Shown here: in pieces, positions 1 to 7,383 of the stretch
Numbering within the stretch: position 1 is the first letter of the stretch
How the letters are laid out: each line of letters begins with the position of its first letter
Source: Enterobacteriaceae bacterium UBA3516
GTDB lineage: Bacteria; Pseudomonadota; Gammaproteobacteria; Enterobacterales; Enterobacteriaceae
Reading direction: 5' to 3'
NCBI GenBank assembly: GCA_002377245.1
Contig: DFPL01000180.1
Coordinates: 1-10,166, forward strand
Length of the DNA stretch: 10,166 nucleotides
Notes under the pieces: model-generated
What the model saw: only the letters and a program-made list of their open reading frames with translations
Databases searched by the model: none
What the model was told of the DNA's origin: nothing
Translations under genes and position numbers: made by a program

Positions 1-1360
1 CTTTGCCAACTATCTGGAGAAAAAGCACGGCGTCGACTGTTGGGATATCGATGCGCTCGAAGATGAAATCTGCCTGGGGCTGGAAAAAGCCTGTGCCGAG
101 GGGGTGACCATCGACAGCATCGGTATCGATACCTGGGGCGTTGATTATGTGCTGATCGATAAGCACGGGGAGCGCGTCGGATTACCCATCTCTTATCGCG
201 ACCATCGCACCGATGGCATCATGTCCTGCGCGCAGGAGCAGCTTGGCAAAGCCAATATCTACCGCCGCAGTGGGATCCAGTTTCTCCCCTTCAATACCCT
301 GTATCAGCTTCGCGCCCTCGCCCAACAGCAACCGGAAGTGATGGCCTCCGTCGAGCATGCCTTGCTGATCCCCGATTATTTCAGCTTCCGCCTGACCGGC
401 AAACTGAACTGGGAATACACCAACGCCACCACCACCCAACTGGTGAATATTGAAACCGACAGCTGGGACGAGACGCTGCTTAACTGGACGGGGGCGCCCG
501 CGTCCTGGTTTGGCACACCAACGCATCCCGGTAACGTGATTGGACACTGGCAAAGCCCGCAGGGTGAAGCCATCCCGGTGGTGGGCGTTGCCAGTCATGA
601 CACCGCCAGCGCGGTCATCGCCTCACCGCTTAAACATGCCGATTCCGCTTACCTCTCTTCCGGCACCTGGTCGTTGATGGGCTTTGAAAGCACCACGCCT
701 TATACCGGTGACGATGCGCTGGCGGCCAATATTACCAATGAAGGCGGGGCTGAAGGCCGCTACCGGGTATTGAAAAACATCATGGGCCTGTGGTTGCTCC
801 AGCGGGTGCTGAAAGAGCGCAACGTAGACGACCTGCCTGCGCTGATTGCCGACGCCCGTGCCCTGCCCTCCTGCGGTTTCGTCATCAATCCCAATGATGA
901 GCGCTTTATTAACCCGCTCAATATGAGTGACGAGATCCAGGCCGCCTGTCGCGAAAGCCACCAGCCTGTCCCACAAAGCGATGCCGAACTGGCACGCTGC
1001 ATTTTTGACAGCCTGGCGCTGCTCTACGCCGACATCCTCGGTGAACTGGCCCTGCTTCGCGGCACACCCTTCACGCAATTGCATATTGTGGGCGGCGGCT
1101 GCCAGAACCAGCTTTTGAACCAGCTTTGCGCCGACGCCTGCGGCTTGCCGGTAGTGGCTGGCCCCATTGAAGCCTCGACCCTCGGCAACATCGGTGTGCA
1201 ACTGATGACGCTCAATGAACTCACCAGCGTCGACATGTTCCGTGAGGTGGTGACCGCCAGCTACGCGCTGACCACTTACACCCCGAATCCTGATAACGAA
1301 ATTGCCCGCTACGTCGTGCGGTTTCAGCAAAAACGACAGACTAAGGAGCTTTGCGCATGA
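1..1360 (+). CDS. rhaB: L-rhamnulokinase RhaB, 5' end cut by window edge
   Basis: Phosphorylates L-rhamnulose to L-rhamnulose-1-phosphate with ATP in the cytoplasm, the second step of rhamnose breakdown; FGGY sugar-kinase family. The open frame runs in from the window edge (first full codon at base 2, reading FANYLEKKHGVDCW) and gives 452 residues to the TGA at 1358-1360. Comparison with the remembered 489-residue E. coli protein suggests 37 residues are missing, containing the N-terminal phosphate-binding loop. Visible signatures are SIGIDTWGVDYVL, the segment ASHDTASAV whose Asp (codon 599-601) falls at the catalytic Asp237 position, SSGTWSLMGFE, NEGGAEGRYRVLKN and the ATP-site region IVGGGCQNQLLNQLCADA. 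A GTG at 104 could look like a start, but conserved sequence continues upstream of it. The stop overlaps the rhaA start by four bases (ATGA), so the two are translationally coupled. Identification is very secure. Confidence 0.97.
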   Translation, partial: FANYLEKKHGVDCWDIDALEDEICLGLEKACAEGVTIDSIGIDTWGVDYVLIDKHGERVGLPISYRDHRTDGIMSCAQEQLGKANIYRRSGIQFLPFNTLYQLRALAQQQPEVMASVEHALLIPDYFSFRLTGKLNWEYTNATTTQLVNIETDSWDETLLNWTGAPASWFGTPTHPGNVIGHWQSPQGEAIPVVGVASHDTASAVIASPLKHADSAYLSSGTWSLMGFESTTPYTGDDALAANITNEGGAEGRYRVLKNIMGLWLLQRVLKERNVDDLPALIADARALPSCGFVINPNDERFINPLNMSDEIQAACRESHQPVPQSDAELARCIFDSLALLYADILGELALLRGTPFTQLHIVGGGCQNQLLNQLCADACGLPVVAGPIEASTLGNIGVQLMTLNELTSVDMFREVVTASYALTTYTPNPDNEIARYVVRFQQKRQTKELCA

Positions 1361-2616
1361 CCACTCAACTTGAACAAGCCTGGGAAATTGCTAAACAGCG
1401 TTTCGCCGCGGTAGGCATTGATGTCGAAGAGGCGCTGCGCCAGCTCGACAGGCTGCCGGTCTCCATGCACTGCTGGCAGGGTGATGACGTCGCCGGTTTT
1501 GAAAACCCGGAAGGCAGCCTGACCGGCGGCATCCAGGCAACGGGTAATTACCCAGGCAAAGCGCGTAACGCCACCGAGCTGCGAGCGGATCTGGAGCAGG
1601 CACTGAGCCTGATCCCCGGCCCGAAGCGCCTGAATCTGCACGCGATTTACCACGAGGCCGGCACGTCAGTCAGCCGCGATGCCATCAAGCCTGAGCACTT
1701 CAAAAACTGGGTGGAGTGGGCAAAAGCCAACAAACTGGGCCTGGATTTCAACCCCTCCTGTTTCTCGCATCCGCTAAGCGCAGACGGGTTTACTCTCTCT
1801 CATGCGAACGACGAGATTCGCCAGTTCTGGATTGATCATGTGAAAGCCAGCCGCCGCGTTTCTGCATACTTCGGTGAGCAACTGGACACGCCATCAGTGA
1901 TGAACATCTGGGTGCCGGATGGCATGAAAGACATCACCGTTGATCGCCTGGCGCCGCGCCAGCGTTTGATGGCAGCCCTTGACGAAGCGCTGAGCGAGAA
2001 GTTCGACCAGTCTCACCACATCGACGCTGTGGAAAGCAAACTGTTCGGTATTGGGGCGGAGAGCTATACCGTCGGCTCCAACGAATTCTGCCTGGGTTAT
2101 GCCGCCAGCCGCCAGACCGCCCTGTGCCTGGACGCCGGTCACTTCCATCCAACCGAAGTGATTTCCGACAAAATTTCCGCCGCCATGCTCTATGTGCCAC
2201 GCCTGCTGCTGCACGTCAGCCGCCCGGTACGTTGGGATAGCGACCACGTCGTCCTGCTGGATGACGAAACCCAGGCGATCGCCAGCGAGATCGTACGCCA
2301 CAACCTGTTCGACCGTGTGCATATTGGCCTCGATTTCTTTGATGCCTCTATCAACCGTATCGCCGCCTGGGTGATCGGCACCCGCAACATGAAAAAAGCC
2401 CTGCTACGTGCCCTGCTGGAGCCGGTTGAGCAGCTGCGCCAACTGGAAGCAGACGGTGATTACACCGCGCGCCTGGCGCTGCTGGAAGAGCAGAAATGCT
2501 TACCGTGGCAGGCCGTGTGGGAGATGTATTGCCAGCGCCACGACACCCCGGCCGGCAGCCAGTGGCTGGAGAGCGTGCGTGCGTATGAGAAAGATGTACT
2601 GAGCCAGCGCGGGTAA
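1357..2616 (+). CDS. rhaA: L-rhamnose isomerase RhaA
   Basis: Converts L-rhamnose to L-rhamnulose, the first intracellular catabolic step; Mn-dependent TIM-barrel isomerase. The ATG at 1357 gives 419 residues, the length of the E. coli enzyme, and is preceded by AAGGAG (1343-1348) with 8-nt spacing; the in-frame TTG at 1351 is a worse start. Sequence agreement with E. coli RhaA is near complete (for example SMHCWQGDDVAGFENPEG, FNPSCFSHPLSADGF, ESKLFGIGAESYTVGSNEF). The metal-binding His262 (DAGHFHPTE) and the Asp294-x-Asp296 pair (RWDSDHVV) are present at the expected positions. A mildly divergent patch lies at residues 99-110 (HEAGTSVSRDAI), inside the range expected for another genus. It overlaps rhaB by four bases and is followed by palindromic repeat 1, which separates it from rhaD. 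No sign of damage. Confidence 0.98.
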   Translation: MTTQLEQAWEIAKQRFAAVGIDVEEALRQLDRLPVSMHCWQGDDVAGFENPEGSLTGGIQATGNYPGKARNATELRADLEQALSLIPGPKRLNLHAIYHEAGTSVSRDAIKPEHFKNWVEWAKANKLGLDFNPSCFSHPLSADGFTLSHANDEIRQFWIDHVKASRRVSAYFGEQLDTPSVMNIWVPDGMKDITVDRLAPRQRLMAALDEALSEKFDQSHHIDAVESKLFGIGAESYTVGSNEFCLGYAASRQTALCLDAGHFHPTEVISDKISAAMLYVPRLLLHVSRPVRWDSDHVVLLDDETQAIASEIVRHNLFDRVHIGLDFFDASINRIAAWVIGTRNMKKALLRALLEPVEQLRQLEADGDYTARLALLEEQKCLPWQAVWEMYCQRHDTPAGSQWLESVRAYEKDVLSQRG

Positions 2617-2621
2617 GACCG

Positions 2622-2697
2622 CCCTCACCCTAACCCTCTCCCACAGGGAGAGGGAACTTTTACCCCCTCTCCCTTTGGGAGAGGGCAGGGGTGAGGG
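2622..2697 (+). repeat. Palindromic intergenic repeat 1 (rhaA-rhaD gap)
   Basis: A compound palindrome filling most of the gap. Outer arms CCCTCACCC (2622-2630) and GGGTGAGGG (2689-2697) are perfectly complementary. Between them sit two independent perfect hairpins: CCCTCTCCC/GGGAGAGGG at 2634-2642/2646-2654 with loop ACA, and the same 9-bp stem at 2665-2673/2677-2685 with loop TTT. There is no T-run after either stem, so these do not look like ordinary intrinsic terminators. The same arms and stems recur at 4761-4851 and 8389-8597 in this window, so this is a dispersed REP-like family rather than a one-off. It begins 6 nt after the rhaA stop and ends about 20 nt before the rhaD ribosome binding site. 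The role (mRNA 3'-end protection, pausing, or a passive mobile repeat) is inference. Confidence 0.85.
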
Positions 2698-2732
2698 GGA
2701 ATCCTCACCGCGATAACAGGAACCAAAACACT

Positions 2733-3563
2733 ATGCAGAACATTATTAACGCCTGGTTCACCCAGGGCATGATCAAAGCCACCTCTGACGCCTGGCTCAA
2801 AGGCTGGGATGAGCGCAACGGCGGCAACCTCACGCTGCGTCTGGATGATGCGGACATCGCCCCGTATGAAGCTGATTTTCATGCTGAGCCGCGTTACATC
2901 GCGCTGAGCCAGCCGATGCCGCTGCTCGCCAACACGCCGTTTATCGTTACCGGTTCCGGCAAATTCTTCCGTAACGTCCAGCTCGATCCGACCGCCAACC
3001 TCGGCGTGGTCAAAGTGGACAGCGACGGCGCGGGCTACCACATTCTATGGGGTCTGACGAACGAAGCGGTGCCGACCTCTGAACTGCCGGCCCACTTCCT
3101 GTCACACTGCGAGCGCATCAAGGCCACCGATGGCAAAGATCGTGTCATCATGCACTGCCATGCCACTAACCTGATCGCCCTGACCTACGTGCTGGAAAAT
3201 GATTCTGACCTTATTACCCGCAAACTATGGGAAGGGAGCACCGAATGTCTGGTGGTCTTCCCGGATGGCGTTGGCATTCTGCCGTGGATGGTGCCGGGTA
3301 CTGATGAAATCGGTCAGGCTACCGCAGAGGCCATGAATACGCATTCTCTGGTGCTGTGGCCGTTCCACGGCGTCTTCGGCAGCGGCCCCAACCTTGATGA
3401 AACCTTTGGTCTCATCGATACCGCGGAGAAATCCGCAGAAGTGCTGGTAAAAGTCTATTCCATGGGGGGCATGAAACAGACCATCACCCGGGAAGAGTTG
3501 ATCGCGCTGGGTAAACGCTTTGGCGTCACCCCGCTGGCCAGTGCGTTAGAGCTGTACCAATAA
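2733..3563 (+). CDS. rhaD: L-rhamnulose-1-phosphate aldolase RhaD
   Basis: Zinc-dependent class II aldolase that cleaves L-rhamnulose-1-phosphate into dihydroxyacetone phosphate and L-lactaldehyde in the cytoplasm. The chosen ATG at 2733 (MQNIINAWFTQGMIKA) aligns with the E. coli N-terminus and has AGGAA (2718-2722) about 10 nt upstream; an earlier in-frame GTG at 2691 lies inside repeat 1 and is rejected. The product is 276 residues against 274 in E. coli because the C-terminus ends ASALELYQ, slightly extended. Zinc ligands His141 and His143 (MHCHATN) and His212 (WPFHGVFGSG) are present, as are catalytic Glu117 (PTSELPAHF) and Glu171 (EGSTECLVV). The glycine-rich phosphate-binding segments NGGNL and TGSGKFFRN are intact. 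It is separated from rhaA by repeat 1 and from the transporter genes by a hairpin and an ERIC element. Function is secure. Confidence 0.98.
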   Translation: MQNIINAWFTQGMIKATSDAWLKGWDERNGGNLTLRLDDADIAPYEADFHAEPRYIALSQPMPLLANTPFIVTGSGKFFRNVQLDPTANLGVVKVDSDGAGYHILWGLTNEAVPTSELPAHFLSHCERIKATDGKDRVIMHCHATNLIALTYVLENDSDLITRKLWEGSTECLVVFPDGVGILPWMVPGTDEIGQATAEAMNTHSLVLWPFHGVFGSGPNLDETFGLIDTAEKSAEVLVKVYSMGGMKQTITREELIALGKRFGVTPLASALELYQ

Positions 3564-3576
3564 GAACATCACATAA

Positions 3577-3602
3577 TCCCTCCAGGCGATGACCAGGAGG
3601 GA
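3577..3602 (+). other. Imperfect hairpin just after rhaD
   Basis: TCCCTCC (3577-3583) pairs with GGAGGGA (3596-3602); inside, an A/A mismatch is followed by GG/CC, leaving a 6-nt loop CGATGA. It starts 13 nt after the rhaD stop. The following bases (AACTCTGTTACC) hold no T-run, so it is not a convincing intrinsic terminator; a 3'-end stabilising stem or weak pause is possible. Pairing is seen directly, the role is inferred. Confidence 0.5.
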
Positions 3603-3623
3603 AACTCTGTTACCTGCAAACAA

Positions 3624-3753
3624 TCTATTCCCTATGGATTTCGCAGTGCAGGAAGGCGGCGTCGCAGCGAATCCCAAGGAGCTTACAAGAGTAAGTGACT
3701 GGGGTTTGTGAGAACGCCAACGCACCTGCAATGTGAAAGACGACGGGAATCTA
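3624..3753 (+). repeat. ERIC element (enterobacterial repetitive intergenic consensus)
   Basis: About 130 bp, matching the usual ~127-bp ERIC length. The diagnostic core is visible at 3669-3704: GAATCCC, GGAGCTTACA, then GTAAGTGACTGGGG, which are the conserved ERIC primer-site sequences with a few substitutions. The two ends are imperfect inverted repeats: ATTCCC near the left end (3627-3632), and GGGAAT near the right end (3745-3750), with TGCAGG (3647-3652) matched by CCTGCA (3725-3730) further in. The central stem is CTTAC/GTAAG (3682-3686/3691-3695). ERICs are non-coding, transcribed and strongly folding. This one ends 7 nt before the Shine-Dalgarno of the binding-protein gene, so its right arm forms part of that gene's leader. 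End coordinates are approximate to a few bases. Confidence 0.9.
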
Positions 3754-3772
3754 ACTCAGTGGAGTAAAAGCA

Positions 3773-4759
3773 ATGAAAATAAAGACAAGCTTAATCCTCA
3801 CCGTTGCCGCTCTGGCGTTGTCCGGTTCCGCTTTAGCAGAAGTCAAAATCGCGCTCGTAGCGAAATCATTAGGAAATGGTTTTTTTGAAGCAGCAAACAC
3901 CGGCGCGCAGGAAGCCGCCAAAGAGTTAGGTGATGTCAAAGTTATCTATACCGGCCCCACCACCACCACCGCAGAAGCACAGATCGAAGTGCTTAACGGC
4001 CTGATCGCTCAGGGCGTGGATGCGATCGAGATTTCCGCGAACGATCCGGATGCCGTGGTCCCGGTACTGAAAAAAGCCATGCAGCGTGGCATTAAAGTCA
4101 TCTCCTGGAATTACGTAGTGACGAAAGGCAGGCGTCAGATTCACCTGAAGTCGACTAAGAATGCCCTGATGGGCTAAACCAACGTCAAGCTGGCGGCCGA
4201 TGCGCTGAAAGCGCTGAATGTGGAAAAAGGTGATGTGGCGATCCTCAGCGCAACGCCAACCTCTACCAACCAGAATATCTGGATTGAAGAGATGAAAAAG
4301 GTGCTGCCGAAGTACCCGTCTGTCAATCTGGTGACCGTCGCCTACGGTGACGATCTCTCCGATAAGAGCTACCGCGAAGCGGTCGGCCTGCTCAAATCTT
4401 ACCCGGACCTGAAAGTGATTGTCTCCCCGTCTTCCGTGGGTATTGTGGCCGCGGCACAGGCGGTAAAAGACCAGGGCAAGATTGGCAAAGTGTATGTCAC
4501 CGGCCTGGGCCTGCCGTCTGAAATGGCGGGAGCGGTCAAATCCGGGGCAACGAAAAGCTTCGCTATCTGGAACCCGATCGATCTGGGCTACGCCGCAACC
4601 TACCTGGCGGATGATCTGGTTAAAGGCACAGCGACCAAAACCGAAGCCAATATGGGCAAACTCGGCAAGGTGAAACTGGATGCTGACGGCAGTGGCGCAA
4701 TGGCAGAGCCGTTCGTTTACGATGCCAGCAACATTGATAAGTTCTCGAAAATTTTCTAA
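3773..4759 (+). pseudogene. Rhamnose-type ABC transporter periplasmic binding protein, interrupted by in-frame stop
   Basis: In intact form this would be the periplasmic solute-binding protein (Peripla_BP_4 fold, like rhizobial RhaS, not the AraC regulator of the same name) delivering L-rhamnose to the downstream permeases. The ATG at 3773 has GGAG (3761-3764) upstream and encodes a Sec signal peptide, MKIKTSLILTVAALALSGSALA, with cleavage expected after residue 22. The frame runs 328 codons to the TAA at 4757-4759, full family length, but codon 135 is TAA (4175-4177). Reading continues in the same frame afterwards (TNVKLAADALKALNVEKGD and onward to FVYDASNIDKFSKIF), so this is a nonsense change, not a frameshift. 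The 22 codons before the stop (4109-4174) read NYVVTKGRRQIHLKSTKN and so on, unlike the WDSGV-type segment I recall for the family; loss of that Asp would also harm ligand binding. Sequencing error in this patch is a real alternative. Confidence 0.85.
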
Positions 4760-4760
4760 T

Positions 4761-4851
4761 CCCTTCTCCCTCTCCCAGTGGGAGAGGGTCGGGGTGAGGG
4801 CATCAGGCCGCACGCCGCCCTCACTGTGACCCTTTCCCGAGATGAGAGGGG
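4761..4851 (+). repeat. Palindromic intergenic repeat 2 (binding protein-ATPase gap)
   Basis: Same family as the repeats at 2622-2697 and 8389-8597. A perfect 9-bp hairpin CCCTCTCCC/GGGAGAGGG (4768-4776/4780-4788, loop AGT) begins 8 nt after the binding-protein stop. It is followed by a second stem GTGAGGGC/GCCCTCAC (4794-4801/4817-4824) with a 15-nt loop, and by a decayed third stem CCCTTTC/GAGAGGG (4830-4836/4844-4850, one G-U pair). The left outer arm seen in the other copies is lost or reduced to CCCTT. The third stem covers the purine run GAGAGGGG just upstream of the possible ATPase start at 4856. Confidence 0.8.
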
Positions 4852-4867
4852 ATATATGGAGAACATC

Positions 4868-6379
4868 ATGACGGCATCCACACCCCTGCTGTCGCTCAAG
4901 GGCATCACCAAGATCTTCCCTGGTGTGCGTGCTCTTGAGAACGTACAGCTCGACCTCTGGCCCGGTAGCGTCACCGCCCTCATCGGCGAAAATGGCGCGG
5001 GCAAGTCCACGCTGGTCAAAGTCATGACCGGTATTTACCAGCCTGAAGAGGGCGAAATCCTTTATAAAGCCATTCCCATTCAGCTTCCGACCCCGGAATC
5101 TGCGCACAAGGTGGGGATCACCGCCATACACCAGGAAACCGTGCTGTTCGACGAACTGTCCGTCACGGAGAATATTTTCGTCGGTCAGTACATCTATAAG
5201 GGTCTGTTGAAAAAGCTCGACTGGCCCACCATGCACCAGAAAGCGCGGGATATTCTGACCCGCCTCGAAGTGCAGATTGACCCACGTGCCACGCTCAAAA
5301 CGCTGAGCATCGCCCAGCGTCATATGGTGGCGATTGCCCGAGCGCTGTCGTTTGAAGCGCAGGTGGTTATTCTCGACGAACCTACCGCCGCCCTGTCGCA
5401 ACATGAAATTCTGGAGTTTTATCAAATCGTTGAGCGATTAAAACAAGAGGGCAAAGCCATCCTGTTTATCTCGCACAAGTTTGATGAAATCTTCGCCCTG
5501 GCGGACTACTACACCATTCTGCGCGACGGCGTGTACATCGGCTCCGGCGCCATGCAGGAGATCACCGAAGAGCGCATGGTGGCGATGATGGTGGGGCGTG
5601 CCATTACCCAGACTTACCCGAAAGTCGCCTGCGAAAGGGGCGACACGGTGCTGGAAGTCAAAGACCTCTGCCACCCTACCGAGTTCGCCCATATCGACTT
5701 CTCCCTGCGTAAAGGGGAAATCCTCGGCTTCTATGGGCTGGTGGGTGCCGGGCGTACCGAGTTAATGCAGGCGCTCTCTGGTGTTTCCCGCCCTTCCTCT
5801 GGCGAAATTGTGCTCAATGGCAAAACGGTACGTTTCCGCCAGCCTGCGGATGCGATTCAGGCCGGGATTGTCTGCGTGCCGGAAGAGCGGCAGAAGCAGG
5901 GGGCGATTATCGAAATGCCGATTGCCCAGAACATCAGCCTGCCGCAGCTTGGCAAACTCAACCCCAACGGCGTGCTCAACGATGCCAAAGAGTGGGCGCT
6001 GGCGGATGAATATGCCAAACGCCTGCAGGTGAAGGCCTTTAGCTGGAAACAGGCGGTTGAAACGCTCTCCGGCGGCAACCAGCAAAAAGTCGTCATTGGC
6101 AAATGGCTCGCCACTCACCCGGACGTCATCATCCTCGACGAACCGACCAAAGGCATTGATATCGGCTCGAAAGCGGCGGTGCATCAGTTTATGTCTGAAC
6201 TGGTCTCCCACGGGCTGGCGGTGATTATGGTGTCGTCGGAGCTGCCGGAAGTGATGGGCATGGCGGACCGGATCATCGTGATGCACGAAGGGCTGATGGT
6301 CGCAGAGTATCAGGCCGGTGAGGCGACAGCGGAAACCATCGTCAGCGCCGCCAGCGGCGCCGGTAAGGAGGCAGCATAA
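4868..6379 (+). CDS. Rhamnose-type sugar ABC transporter ATP-binding protein (two ABC domains)
   Basis: Cytoplasmic ATPase of a CUT2-class monosaccharide importer, the equivalent of rhizobial RhaT (not the E. coli RhaT symporter, hence no symbol). It has 503 residues from the ATG at 4868, typical of fused double-ABC sugar ATPases. Domain 1 carries Walker A GENGAGKST (40-48), a degenerate signature LSIAQRH (146-152) and Walker B VVILDEPTAAL (166-176). Domain 2 has the degenerate Walker A YGLVGAGRTEL (289-299) usual for this class, signature LSGGNQQ (400-406) and Walker B VIILDEPTKGID (420-431). Start choice: ATG 4868 has GGAGA at 4858-4862 with good spacing; ATG 4856 (four residues longer) has only GAGAGGGG inside the repeat, 4 nt away. 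Its TAA overlaps the next ATG by one base (TAATG). Rhamnose as substrate is inferred from the neighbours. Confidence 0.93.
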   Translation: MTASTPLLSLKGITKIFPGVRALENVQLDLWPGSVTALIGENGAGKSTLVKVMTGIYQPEEGEILYKAIPIQLPTPESAHKVGITAIHQETVLFDELSVTENIFVGQYIYKGLLKKLDWPTMHQKARDILTRLEVQIDPRATLKTLSIAQRHMVAIARALSFEAQVVILDEPTAALSQHEILEFYQIVERLKQEGKAILFISHKFDEIFALADYYTILRDGVYIGSGAMQEITEERMVAMMVGRAITQTYPKVACERGDTVLEVKDLCHPTEFAHIDFSLRKGEILGFYGLVGAGRTELMQALSGVSRPSSGEIVLNGKTVRFRQPADAIQAGIVCVPEERQKQGAIIEMPIAQNISLPQLGKLNPNGVLNDAKEWALADEYAKRLQVKAFSWKQAVETLSGGNQQKVVIGKWLATHPDVIILDEPTKGIDIGSKAAVHQFMSELVSHGLAVIMVSSELPEVMGMADRIIVMHEGLMVAEYQAGEATAETIVSAASGAGKEAA

Positions 6380-7383
6380 TGTGGCAACAACTCCTGAAAC
6401 ACCGCGAAGCCCTGCTGGGCGGTGTGATCGTGCTGATGGTGCTCGCCATCGGCAGCCGCGTGCCGTCGTTTATCGGCCCCGGTAACCTGGTGGAGATGTT
6501 TAACGACACCTCCATTCTTATCATCCTCGCGCTCGGGCAGATGATGGTCCTGCTGACCAAAGGCATTGATTTGTCGATGGCGGCAAACCTCGCGCTGACC
6601 GGCATGATTGTTGCCCTGCTGAATTTCCACTACCCAGCCATTCCGGTTTGGGCACTGCTGATTCTGGCAACCGCGCTCGGACTGGTCATGGGGATGATCA
6701 ACGGCCTGCTGGTCTGGAAGATGGGCATTCCGGCCATCGTGGTCACGCTCGGCACCATGAGTATTTATCGCGGCATTATCTTCCTGCTCTCGGACGGCGG
6801 CTGGATCAACTCCCACCAGATGAGCGCCGATTTCCTCGGCCTACCGCGCGCCTCTCTGCTCGGTTTACCGCTGTTGAGCTGGTGTGCGATTGCCGCGCTG
6901 CTGGTGGTGGGCTATTTCCTGCGCTACAGCCGGACAGGGCGCGCACTCTACACCGCAGGCGGCAACGCCACGGCGGCGTATTACACCGGGATCAACGCCG
7001 GGAAAATGCAGTTCGTCAGTTTCTGCCTGTCCGGTGCGCTGGCGGGGTTCTGCGGTTACCTGTGGATTTCCCGCTTCGCCGTGGCGTATGTCGACGTGGC
7101 TAACGGTTTTGAACTGCAGGTCGTGGCAGCCTGTGTGATTGGCGGCATCAGTACCATGGGCGGAACAGGCCGGGTGCTGGGTTGTTTATTGGGTGCGCTG
7201 TTCCTCGGCGTCATCAACAACGCGCTGCCCGTCATCGGTGTTTCCCCCTTCTGGCAGATGGCGATCTCCGGCACGGTGATTGTCATTGCGGTTCTGCTGA
7301 ATGAACGTGGCAACAAACGCAAAGGGCGTCTTATCCTGCGCGATGCGGCCCTGGCGCGACAGAAAGTGGCGGTGAAATCATGA
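6379..7383 (+). CDS. rhaP: Rhamnose-type sugar ABC transporter permease 1
   Basis: Inner-membrane permease of the BPD_transp_2 (RbsC-like) family, forming half of the sugar channel. It has 334 residues, almost all in hydrophobic stretches, with a short cytoplasmic N-terminus (MWQQLLKHRE) and a basic C-terminal tail (NERGNKRKGRLILRD). Family signatures are KGIDLSMAANLALTG (61-75), GMINGLLV (105-112), TLGTMSIYRGI (123-133), GRALYTAGGNATAAYYTGIN (187-206) and the late segment ending GGISTMGGTG (255-264), which is the EAA-like ATPase-contact loop region. AAGGAGG (6365-6371) lies 7 nt before the ATG, which shares one base with the ATPase stop. Its TGA overlaps the second permease start as ATGA. 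The rhaP symbol follows the rhizobial order S-T-P-Q and is a positional assignment; which permease is P and which Q is not proven by sequence. Confidence 0.92.
   Translation: MWQQLLKHREALLGGVIVLMVLAIGSRVPSFIGPGNLVEMFNDTSILIILALGQMMVLLTKGIDLSMAANLALTGMIVALLNFHYPAIPVWALLILATALGLVMGMINGLLVWKMGIPAIVVTLGTMSIYRGIIFLLSDGGWINSHQMSADFLGLPRASLLGLPLLSWCAIAALLVVGYFLRYSRTGRALYTAGGNATAAYYTGINAGKMQFVSFCLSGALAGFCGYLWISRFAVAYVDVANGFELQVVAACVIGGISTMGGTGRVLGCLLGALFLGVINNALPVIGVSPFWQMAISGTVIVIAVLLNERGNKRKGRLILRDAALARQKVAVKS

Noticed and set aside
623..1330. 235-codon minus-strand frame opposite rhaB
   Set aside because: A shadow of the well-conserved RhaB reading frame, with no ribosome binding site or recognisable domain.
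2634..2685. Intrinsic terminator between rhaA and rhaD
   Set aside because: The stems are strong but no T-run follows, and rhaD is expected to be cotranscribed with rhaBA.
3610..3638. Sigma-70 promoter for the transporter genes (TTACCT, 17 bp, TATGGA)
   Set aside because: Each hexamer matches consensus at only three of six positions and the -10 would lie inside the ERIC; chance matches are expected.
4175..4177. Programmed recoding of the internal stop
   Set aside because: The codon is TAA, not TGA, so selenocysteine is excluded; no evident read-through context or pseudoknot supports recoding.
4109..4177. Diversity-generating retroelement target
   Set aside because: No template repeat or reverse transcriptase is visible, and a stop within the variable stretch argues against a functional variable region.
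4220..4759. Separate gene beginning at GTG 4220
   Set aside because: It is the C-terminal part of the interrupted binding protein in the same frame; no Shine-Dalgarno precedes the GTG and there is no signal peptide.
3926..5425. 499-codon open frame on the minus strand
   Set aside because: It lies antisense across the binding-protein and ATPase genes and repeat 2; its residues show no family pattern, and long antisense frames are common opposite GC-rich genes.
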